Assembly (NCBI RefSeq): GCF_015143595.1
Contig: NZ_WYEU01000002.1
Coordinates: 1,054,001 to 1,118,000, forward strand
DNA length: 64,000 nucleotides
Direction of reading: 5' to 3'
From: Sneathiella sp. P13V-1
GTDB lineage: Bacteria > Pseudomonadota > Alphaproteobacteria > Sneathiellales > Sneathiellaceae
The position numbers were made by a program, and so were the translations under genes. Positions 57,733-64,000 of this stretch are shown piece by piece. Numbering within the stretch: the stretch's first letter is position 1; each line of letters opens with the position of its first letter. The notes under the pieces were generated by a model. The model had not been told where the DNA came from. It worked only from the letters and a program-made list of their open reading frames with translations, and made no database searches.

Positions 57733-58338
57733 ATGGCAAGACGTTACGATCACAGCCGCGAAGAACTGCGGCAAATGATACTGGATAAGACGCAGGCGCA
57801 TATTGCCGAGTTTGGCGTACAAAACTTGTCTCTTCGAAAAGTGGCCAAGGAAATAGGCTACTCCGTCGGTACCATATATAACTTCTTTAAGGATCTTGAT
57901 GATTTGGTGATGCAAATGAACGGTGTAACACTGGATCGTCTGCGTGACCATTTGAAGTCAACAAAGATCACTGGAACATCTGAGGCAAAGCTTATCCAAC
58001 TTGCCCGCGCCTATGTGGATTTCACGCGATCCAATATGAATTTGTGGAACAGCGTTTTTGAACATCATCTCCTCCCCGGGGAGGAACAACCAGACTGGTA
58101 TCAGACAAAAATCCAGAACCTGCTTGCCATTATTCAAGAAGTCATCACCCCTTATTTTGATGATCAGGAAGCGGATATGCTACGAAAATCTACCTGGTTA
58201 CTGTGGAGCTCCTTTCACGGCATATGTACTTTCACCAATTTGCAAAAGGACGATAAGGTTGCCAAAGCAGAGGCCTATGATCTTTCAGAATTACTGATTT
58301 CGAATTACCTGTCTGGCATTTCTTCAGAAAAAAGATAA
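57733..58338 (+). CDS. TetR family transcriptional regulator
   Basis: 201 aa. N-terminal helix-turn-helix (~28-52: LSLRKVAKEIGYSVGTIYNFFKDLDDLV), then a helical ligand-binding and dimerisation domain with several tryptophans and TWLLWSSFHGICTF near 160. Divergent from the DUF2145 operon across 132 bases with three operator-like sites, and followed 39 bases later by a VOC gene, so it probably controls both directions and itself. Ligand unknown. Confidence 0.93.
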   Translation: MARRYDHSREELRQMILDKTQAHIAEFGVQNLSLRKVAKEIGYSVGTIYNFFKDLDDLVMQMNGVTLDRLRDHLKSTKITGTSEAKLIQLARAYVDFTRSNMNLWNSVFEHHLLPGEEQPDWYQTKIQNLLAIIQEVITPYFDDQEADMLRKSTWLLWSSFHGICTFTNLQKDDKVAKAEAYDLSELLISNYLSGISSEKR

Positions 58339-58377
58339 GACAAAAAATAAAAACGAGCCAAAAAAGAAAGAAAAACA

Positions 58378-59064
58378 ATGAAACTCGCGAAGCAACATCT
58401 GGATATCGGCCTTTATACAAATAACAAGGATGCCATGCTTGAGTTCTGGCAAACAGTTGTTGGGCTTGAATTTGATCATTTAGGCAAGCTGGGGGGTGGT
58501 ATTCATCAGCATCGTCACTTTCTGGGGGATGGTCCCACCGGTCCCATTTTAAAAATCAATCACAGCCGAGGCGAATTGCCTGATGTTGGCCCAAGTGGGT
58601 ACCGTCGCTTGTCCATCGTCCGCGACGGAATAGATGAAGCCAAATTGCTTGTCGATCCTGATGGGAATGAAGTGGCACTTATCCCCCCTACTCCTGATCA
58701 CCCAAGCGGGATTGCGATTGAAATGGGGGTTCGTGATCTTGCTGCCTTTGACAGATATTTTTCTGAGGCGCTGGAGTTTACCCCGGCGGGAGAGCATCGT
58801 TGGAAATGCGGTGACACAGTGGTTATCGGGGTGGCAGATCCGGCTGCGAAAGATGATGTTCCTCTACTGGGTTTGGGGTATCGGTATCTAACAATGCAGA
58901 TCTTTGATGCGGATGGATGCTATCAGCATGTGCTTGAAAATGGGGGTCAAGGCGGTAAGGCACCAGAAACATTGGGAACGACAGTGCGTTACGGTTTTGT
59001 TCGTGATGCAGATGGAAACTGGATAGAGCTTTCACAACGGGCGACCCTGACAGGCGCGCTCTAA
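58378..59064 (+). CDS. Two-domain VOC (glyoxalase-fold) protein
   Basis: 228 aa with two tandem vicinal-oxygen-chelate domains. Domain 1 (~1-105) starts KQHLDIGLYTNNKDAMLEFWQTVVGL and ends DPDGNEVALIPP; domain 2 (~108-222) starts GIAIEMGVRDLAAFDRYFSEAL and ends RDADGNWIELS. Candidate metal ligands are His7 and the Glu in NEVAL and WIELS. This layout fits a ring-cleaving dioxygenase-, glyoxalase- or resistance-type protein; substrate not predictable. Follows the TetR gene and ends at a strong terminator. Confidence 0.88.
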   Translation: MKLAKQHLDIGLYTNNKDAMLEFWQTVVGLEFDHLGKLGGGIHQHRHFLGDGPTGPILKINHSRGELPDVGPSGYRRLSIVRDGIDEAKLLVDPDGNEVALIPPTPDHPSGIAIEMGVRDLAAFDRYFSEALEFTPAGEHRWKCGDTVVIGVADPAAKDDVPLLGLGYRYLTMQIFDADGCYQHVLENGGQGGKAPETLGTTVRYGFVRDADGNWIELSQRATLTGAL

Positions 59065-59081
59065 CCTTTCATCCCAGAAAC

Positions 59082-59111
59082 AAAAAAGCCCCGCAAACTG
59101 CGGGGCTTTTT
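59082..59111 (+). terminator. Bidirectional terminator after the VOC gene
   Basis: AAAAAGCCCCGCA, loop AAC, TGCGGGGCTTTTT. Ends the tetR-VOC transcript on the plus strand and, read the other way, tRNA-His. Its stem core is the same as that of the 56333-56357 terminator. Confidence 0.92.
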
Positions 59112-59113
59112 GA

Positions 59114-59191
59114 TGGGGCGAATGACCGGGATCGAACCGGCGACCTCCTGAGTCACAGTCAGGCGCTCTAACCAACTGAGCTACATTCGCC
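59114..59191 (-). tRNA. tRNA-His (GTG) with G-1:C73
   Basis: 78 bases counting the G at -1, CCA encoded. Acceptor GCGAATG/CATTCGC, discriminator C73 opposite an encoded G-1, anticodon arm CCTGA-CTGTGAC-TCAGG with anticodon GTG. Own promoter upstream and terminator downstream. Confidence 0.96.
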
Positions 59192-59204
59192 ACAAGAGGC
59201 GCCC

Positions 59205-59233
59205 TATTTACCGCTCTAATTTCGCTCGGTCAA
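59205..59233 (-). promoter_or_regulatory. Promoter of tRNA-His
   Basis: TTGACC (59228-59233), 17-base spacer, TAAATA (59205-59210) on the minus strand, 13 bases before the tRNA 5' end and just past the aminotransferase stop. Confidence 0.6.
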
Positions 59234-59240
59234 GGCGCTT

Positions 59241-60410
59241 TTAATCATTTCCGTTAAAAAATTCTTCCAAACGGCGGATCGCGGTGGTCAGCACGTCCTC
59301 GCGTTTACAGAAACAGAAACGGACAAAATGGTTTACCGCTCCTTCTGTCGCGTAAAATGCACTTACCGGAAGGGCCGCAACACCGGCCTTTGTGATGATT
59401 TCCTGACAGAACTCCACATCGGTGCCTTCATATCCAATGGACCGGATATCCGCGTTGATGAAATAGGTTCCATCGCAATCGGCCGTCTCAAACCCAATGT
59501 CATTCAGGGCATTTCTGAAGAAATCCCGTTTGGCCTGCATACTATCCTGCAGGTCATTATAGAACTCGTCATCTTTCTCAAGACCAAAGGCCACCGCATT
59601 TTGAAGCGCAGGCGGTGTTGTAAAGGTGACAAACTGATGAGCTTTGGCGATTTTGCCAATAAGCTCTGTGCAGCCGGTGATATAACCCACCTTCCAACCC
59701 GTCAGGGAGAATGTCTTACCTGCCGACCCAATACGGACGGTACGGTCTCCCATCCCATGCAAGGTGCACAGGGGAATATGACGGGCCAAACCGAAGGTAA
59801 TATGCTCATACACCTCATCACAGACTGCGTAAGCATCATATTTCTGAACATAGTCAGCAAGAAGCTGCAATTCTTCTGCGGTGAACACTTTACCCGTTGG
59901 GTTCATTGGGGTGTTCAGTAAAAGAAGTTTGGTCTTCTCTGAAAAAGCGGCATCCAGGCGTTCTTTTGACAATTCCCAATGGGGTGGGTCCAGTCGGACG
60001 AATTTTGGAATGCCCCCCGCCCTCAACACAAGGGGCAAGTAACAGTCATATAAAGGCTCAAGCAGAACAACTTCATCGCCCGGGTTAATAAGGGCCATCA
60101 GGCAGTCATTCAGCGCCTCTGTGGCACCTGAGGTGACAATGATATCTGTATCAGGCTCCACCGCGATCCCATAAAAGCGATGATTGCTGTGGGCCACGGC
60201 ATTTCGAAGCTCTTTTGTACCCATCATGGGAGGATACTGATTTGGTCCTTCAACAAAGCCTTTGGCCGCCATAGCGCGCACATCTTCCGGCCCGTCCTCA
60301 TCCGGAAAGCCCTGCCCCAGATTAATCGCCTTGTTCTCCATCGCCAGTTTGGACATCACTTCAAATACAGTGGTTCCAAATCTGCCCAGCACCTCATTTG
60401 TCTGCTTCAC
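59241..60410 (-). CDS. Class I/II aminotransferase (methionine/kynurenine type)
   Basis: PLP enzyme. 389 aa from a GTG at 60410 that has GAGGA 7 bases upstream; family N-termini begin (M)-TN-LL--FGTT-FEVMS, matching this point. INLGQGFPDEDGP (~29-41), NQYPPMMGTKELR (~57-69), Asn170 in NTPMNPTGK, Asp198 in CDEVYEH and the PLP lysine Lys232 in GSAGKTFSLTGWK are present, with the substrate-carboxylate Arg near FVRFCF. Sequence style is that of YbdL/kynurenine aminotransferase-like enzymes; exact substrate unknown. Divergent from the next aminotransferase. Confidence 0.93.
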   Translation of the reverse strand: MKQTNEVLGRFGTTVFEVMSKLAMENKAINLGQGFPDEDGPEDVRAMAAKGFVEGPNQYPPMMGTKELRNAVAHSNHRFYGIAVEPDTDIIVTSGATEALNDCLMALINPGDEVVLLEPLYDCYLPLVLRAGGIPKFVRLDPPHWELSKERLDAAFSEKTKLLLLNTPMNPTGKVFTAEELQLLADYVQKYDAYAVCDEVYEHITFGLARHIPLCTLHGMGDRTVRIGSAGKTFSLTGWKVGYITGCTELIGKIAKAHQFVTFTTPPALQNAVAFGLEKDDEFYNDLQDSMQAKRDFFRNALNDIGFETADCDGTYFINADIRSIGYEGTDVEFCQEIITKAGVAALPVSAFYATEGAVNHFVRFCFCKREDVLTTAIRRLEEFFNGND

Positions 60411-60505
60411 GCGTCTATCCTCAGTCTTGACTTGCAGTACCGTTATTGTTGGGCATATCTTCTGATGGCCTCGCGCCGAAGTAAAGGGAAAAGGAAAAGC
60501 AATAA

Positions 60506-61684
60506 ATGAGTGTTTCTGCAAAAATGTCCAAACTGGGAACGGAAACCGCCTTTGATGTTCTGGCCCGGGCCGCCGCACTTGCAAATACGGGAATGGATGT
60601 GATCAATCTTGGTATTGGCCAGCCCGATTTCCCAACCCCTGCCCCCATTGTTGAGGCGGGAATTCAGGCGCTGAAAGACGGTCATCATGGATATACAGCC
60701 GCGACCGGTATTCCGGAACTTCGCGAAGCCGTCGCCGAGGATATTGCCGCCCGCCGGGGTGTTTCCGTAAACCCGGATCATATTCTGATCATGCCGGGCG
60801 GTAAAATGACCATGTCTTTTGCCATCGAAATGTTTGGTGAAGAGGGTGCAGAAATCCTCTACCCCAATCCGGGGTTTCCCATTTATGAAAGCATGATCCG
60901 ATACAGTGGCGCGACACCTGTTCCGATCCCCCTCCTGGAAAGCGCGGACTTTTCCTTCAAGGCGGAAGATGTTCTGACGCTTGTGAATGAAAATACCCGA
61001 TTGATCATCATTAATACGCCCGCCAACCCGACTGGTGGCGTTATCCCCCGAGAAGAACTTGAAAAGCTCGCCAAGGGTCTGAAAGACTGGCCTGGTGTAT
61101 TTATTTTATCTGACGAGATTTACAGCCGCATGACCTATGACGGGCTTAACCATTGTAGCCTTCTGGAATTTGCAGAAATCCGCGATCGCTTGATTTTATT
61201 GGATGGCTGGTCCAAAACCTATGCCATGACTGGGTGGCGCCTTGGGTGGGGCTTGTGGCCGGAACAATTGATCGAATATGCCAAACGGCTTTGCGTGAAT
61301 TATCATTCCTGTGTCAATTCATCCGCGCAATATGCAGGCATTGCCGCCCTTAAAGGGGATCAGTCCCCGGTTGATGAGATGATGACCGCCTTTAACAGAC
61401 GCCGAAAACTGATTGTGGCGCGTCTGAATGAAATGGCCGGTGTATCGTGCGTAATGCCAAAAGGTGCGTTTTACGCCTTCCCTAACATCACCGGCACTGG
61501 CCTTACCGCCAAGCAGATGCAGGATCTATTGCTTGAGAAAGACGGCATCGCCACCATTGCCGGCACGAGCTTTGGTAAAGATGGCGAAGGATATATCCGT
61601 TTTTCTTACGCCAACTCAGAAGAAAATATCGAGCGGGCCATGGACCGTATGGAAAAGCGAATGCGAGAGATTATGGGAGCCTGA
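60506..61684 (+). CDS. Class I aminotransferase (aspartate/alanine type)
   Basis: PLP enzyme of fold type I, 392 aa. DVINLGIGQPDFPTP (~31-45), YTAATGIPELREAV (~63-76), Asn174 in NTPANPTGG, Asp203 in LSDEIYSRM and the PLP lysine Lys237 in LDGWSKTYAMTGWR are all present. Homologues are annotated as aspartate, alanine or branched-chain aminotransferases; specificity cannot be read here. Shares a 95-base divergent region with the other aminotransferase and is followed 2 bases later by slyX. Confidence 0.93.
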   Translation: MSVSAKMSKLGTETAFDVLARAAALANTGMDVINLGIGQPDFPTPAPIVEAGIQALKDGHHGYTAATGIPELREAVAEDIAARRGVSVNPDHILIMPGGKMTMSFAIEMFGEEGAEILYPNPGFPIYESMIRYSGATPVPIPLLESADFSFKAEDVLTLVNENTRLIIINTPANPTGGVIPREELEKLAKGLKDWPGVFILSDEIYSRMTYDGLNHCSLLEFAEIRDRLILLDGWSKTYAMTGWRLGWGLWPEQLIEYAKRLCVNYHSCVNSSAQYAGIAALKGDQSPVDEMMTAFNRRRKLIVARLNEMAGVSCVMPKGAFYAFPNITGTGLTAKQMQDLLLEKDGIATIAGTSFGKDGEGYIRFSYANSEENIERAMDRMEKRMREIMGA

Positions 61685-61686
61685 GC

Positions 61687-61890
61687 ATGAGTGAGGAAAG
61701 ACTGGTCAAACTGGAAATGACCATTGCCGAACAGGATCAAACCATCCAGGACTTAAGCGACATGGTCAATCGACAGTGGCAGGAAATTGAAAAGCTGCAA
61801 CTTAAATTGAAGCAAACCCATTCCAGAGTAGTTTCTTTGGAAGAAAATATACCTACGGGTGGTCAGGACGAAAAGCCGCCCCATTATTAA
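61687..61890 (+). CDS. slyX: SlyX family protein
   Basis: 67 aa. Short coiled coil (VKLEMTIAEQDQTIQDLSDMV, QWQEIEKLQLKLKQ, split over ~8-42) with the family PPHY C-terminus (KPPHY). The role of SlyX is unknown even in E. coli. Two bases after the aminotransferase stop, so co-translated. Confidence 0.9.
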   Translation: MSEERLVKLEMTIAEQDQTIQDLSDMVNRQWQEIEKLQLKLKQTHSRVVSLEENIPTGGQDEKPPHY

Positions 61891-61941
61891 GGGAATGCTT
61901 GCCAATTCGGTGGCAACTGGATAAAAGCCAAACAGCTTACC

Positions 61942-61956
61942 TCCGGATAATCCGGA
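61942..61956 (+). repeat. Short inverted repeat before the DUF3253 gene
   Basis: TCCGGAT-A-ATCCGGA, a perfect 7-bp inverted repeat 15 bases before the DUF3253 start and 3 bases before its ribosome binding site. A second one, TTGCCA-6-TGGCAA, is at 61899-61916. Either could be a protein site or a small leader structure. Confidence 0.4.
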
Positions 61957-61971
61957 CTTTAAGGATACCAT

Positions 61972-62289
61972 ATGACTAAAGACGTCAAAGCGAACAATAA
62001 ACCTGAAAATGATGACAACGAACGTGATGACGATCCTGTTGTTGGTTACATCATGCGCGCCCTGCAATATGGTGACGAGGTTTCCCCAAACCATATCGCG
62101 CAGGCAATTGCCCGCGACCGAGCCAAAGAGCACTCTCCGTCTGACTTCTGGCGCAAGTTCATGACAGCTGTTCGCCAGCAGGCCATCCACCTTGCCCGTA
62201 AAGGAGAGATCGAAATCGTTCGTAAAGGTAAAGTTGCCGATCCTAACGACTTTAAGGGCCTGTATAAACTTCGTCTGCCTAAGAAATAG
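61972..62289 (+). CDS. DUF3253 family protein
   Basis: 105 aa. Acidic N-terminus (~1-22: NNKPENDDNERDDD) followed by a small winged-helix-like domain: YIMRALQYGDEVSPNHIAQAIA, SDFWRKFMTAVRQQAIHLARKGEIEIVRKG and a GLYKLRL end, which is the DUF3253 pattern. The fold suggests nucleic acid binding, but no function is known. TAAGGA 7 bases upstream of the ATG. Confidence 0.85.
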   Translation: MTKDVKANNKPENDDNERDDDPVVGYIMRALQYGDEVSPNHIAQAIARDRAKEHSPSDFWRKFMTAVRQQAIHLARKGEIEIVRKGKVADPNDFKGLYKLRLPKK

Positions 62290-62472
62290 CCAAGAAAAAG
62301 CGGTTTTAATCAGTGGTGTGAATTAGCATTTTTCCTAATTCGTCCATTTTTTAGTCATTTGATTAAATTTTAGGCATTGTTTTTGATCATTTTTTTAGCA
62401 CTTTCAGATATGTACTCTGAATTTTGCGCAGAAAAGCTACTTTTCAGAACAAGCCAACTGCAAATTTGAAAC

Positions 62473-62488
62473 TGGCACGACTTATGCT
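62473..62488 (+). promoter_or_regulatory. Sigma-54 promoter of glnBA
   Basis: TGGCACG-ACTT-ATGCT: GG and GC are 10 bases apart as in the consensus TGGCACG-N4-TTGCW, with one mismatch (A for T in TTGC). 56 bases before the glnB start. NtrC-dependent nitrogen control is expected; no clear NtrC site was found upstream. Confidence 0.75.
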
Positions 62489-62541
62489 TTATGAGAAGCG
62501 GACATCAATGCCACGATCTGACGCAGCAACTGAAGAAGTGA

Positions 62542-62883
<342 letters not shown>

Positions 62884-62905
62884 GCCAACCCAACAATAAC
62901 TAATT

Positions 62906-62922
62906 GGGTGCGAAGAGCACCC
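62906..62922 (+). other. Hairpin between glnB and glnA
   Basis: GGGTGC, loop GAAGA, GCACCC in the 72-base gap, followed by CCCCTTTG rather than a T-run. It may cause partial termination or stabilise the glnB message, which would set the GlnB to GlnA ratio. Confidence 0.4.
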
Positions 62923-62955
62923 CCCCTTTGAATTCTAGATAACAGAGAGACTGAA

Positions 62956-64000
62956 ATGACAATTGCAGACGTTCTCAAACGCATCAATGATGAAGAAATT
63001 GAATATGTAGATCTTCGCTTCACTGACCCTAAAGGTAAGTGGCAGCACCTTGCGATGCACGCTGACGCGGTTGACGAAGACATGTTCGAAGACGGCATTA
63101 TGTTTGATGGCTCATCCATCACAGGCTGGAAAGCAATTAACGAATCCGACATGACACTGATGCCAGATGTGACAACAGTGACTGTTGATCCGTTTGCAGC
63201 TCGCCCAACATTGGTTATCTTCTGCGATATTCACGACCCAACCAGCGGTGAGCGTTACGAGCGCGACCCACGCTCCGTTGCGAAAAATGCTGAAGCGTAT
63301 CTTGCAAGTACAGGTATCGGCGACACTGCATACTTTGGTCCAGAAGCTGAATTCTTCATGTTCGATGATGTACAGTTCAGCAATGACAGCCACCACACAT
63401 TCTTCAAACTGGACGACGTTGAAGCCCCACACAATACTGGCGGCGAAATCGAAGGCGGCAACACAGGTCACCGCCCAAGAGTTAAAGGCGGTTACTTCCC
63501 TGTACAGCCAGTGGACAGCGGTGCGGATATCCGTTCTGAAATGGTTTCCATTGCTAAGGAAATGGGTCTGCTTGTTGAAAAGCACCACCACGAAGTGGCA
63601 CCTTCTCAGCATGAACTTGGCTTCAAATTCAAAACTATGGTTGAAGCTGCTGACGACATCCAGCGTCAGAAATATGTGATCCACAATGTGGCACACGCTT
63701 ATGGCAAAACAGCGACATTCATGCCAAAACCAGTTGCAGGTGACAACGGCTCCGGTATGCACGTTCACCAGTCCATCTGGAAAGACGGCAACCCAACATT
63801 CGCAGGCTCCGGCTACGCAGCGCTTTCTGAAACTGCTCTTTACTATATCGGCGGTATCATCAAGCACGCGAAAGCCATCAACGCCTTCACAAACGCTTCT
63901 ACAAACTCCTACAAGCGTTTGATCCCAGGGTTCGAAGCGCCAGTTCTTCTTGCATATTCTGCGCGTAACCGTTCTGCTTCTTGCCGTATTCCGTTTGCAC
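62956..64000 (+). CDS. glnA: Glutamine synthetase, 3' end cut by the window
   Basis: Type I (GSI-beta) glutamine synthetase; joins ammonia to glutamate with ATP. The ATG at 62956 has AGAGAGA upstream; 348 codons are in the window, the remaining ~120 (with the adenylylation Tyr) lie beyond it. Beta-grasp domain with [11 protein letters not shown] (~49-59), catalytic [10 protein letters not shown] (~130), [14 protein letters not shown] (~215) with metal ligands, and the ATP site [10 protein letters not shown] (~264-273). Runs off the window edge, open to the last base. Confidence 0.98.
   Translation, partial: MTIADVLKRINDEEIEYVDLRFTDPKGKWQHLAMHADAVDEDMFEDGIMFDGSSITGWKAINESDMTLMPDVTTVTVDPFAARPTLVIFCDIHDPTSGERYERDPRSVAKNAEAYLASTGIGDTAYFGPEAEFFMFDDVQFSNDSHHTFFKLDDVEAPHNTGGEIEGGNTGHRPRVKGGYFPVQPVDSGADIRSEMVSIAKEMGLLVEKHHHEVAPSQHELGFKFKTMVEAADDIQRQKYVIHNVAHAYGKTATFMPKPVAGDNGSGMHVHQSIWKDGNPTFAGSGYAALSETALYYIGGIIKHAKAINAFTNASTNSYKRLIPGFEAPVLLAYSARNRSASCRIPFA

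Noticed and set aside
60411-60584. 58-residue N-terminal extension of the minus-strand aminotransferase
   Set aside because: It overlaps the start of the divergent aminotransferase, is Phe/Pro-rich without family similarity, and the GTG at 60410 has a good ribosome binding site.

Overview
The window is a 64 kb stretch of an alphaproteobacterial chromosome of moderate G+C. Three things point there: the lipid A pathway uses LpxI rather than LpxH, complex I is a complete 14-gene nuoA-N operon followed by birA, coaX, RNase J, a VOC epimerase and a DUF1467 gene, and clusters of GANTC (CcrM-type) sites occur. The tRNA-His keeps the ordinary G-1:C73 pair, which argues against the Rhizobiales/Rhodobacterales/Caulobacterales group that lost it and suits a Rhodospirillales/Sneathiellales-like lineage. 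No phage, insertion sequence, CRISPR array or rRNA was seen.

Layout. 1-1.25 kb: the 3' part of citrate synthase gltA (+), cut by the window start, then a possible 65-aa membrane protein. 1.44-14 kb (-): an envelope and translation supercluster, read from the right as pyrH, frr, uppS, cdsA, dxr, rseP, bamA, skp, lpxD, fabZ, lpxA, lpxI, lpxB. 14.1-19.6 kb (-): rpsB-tsf with its terminator, then dnaE. 19.7-24.6 kb (-): a 35-aa membrane ORF, lolC-lolD, proS, a secreted unknown, DUF1467 and mce. 24.7-29 kb (-): RNase J, two tandem SpoIIAA/STAS-like paralogues, coaX and birA. 29-43.2 kb (-): nuoN to nuoA. 43.4-51.6 kb (-): tRNA-Asp, tRNA-Val, hupB, lon, clpX, clpP, tig, tRNA-Leu and a 76-aa unknown. 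51.7-54.6 kb (-): nnr and an amidase.

From 54.7 kb the layout changes to short units on both strands, more accessory in character: a small membrane protein, a secreted SNase-type nuclease, a hicAB toxin-antitoxin pair with a clean operator, a divergent TetR/VOC versus DUF2145/secreted-protein locus, tRNA-His, two divergent aminotransferases, slyX and DUF3253. The window ends in glnB-glnA (+) behind a sigma-54 promoter; glnA is cut by the window end.

How it works together: the first half is core growth machinery (outer membrane biogenesis, isoprenoid and phospholipid precursors, ribosome assembly and recycling, replicative polymerase, lipoprotein export). The middle is respiration and the ATP-dependent protein quality-control set. 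The least explained parts are (i) the dnaE upstream region, with a 35-aa membrane ORF, four GANTC sites in 39 bp and a perfect DnaA box; (ii) the STAS-like pair, whose leader can hide its own ribosome binding site; and (iii) the TetR-controlled DUF2145 locus with three matching operator-like sites around face-to-face promoters.
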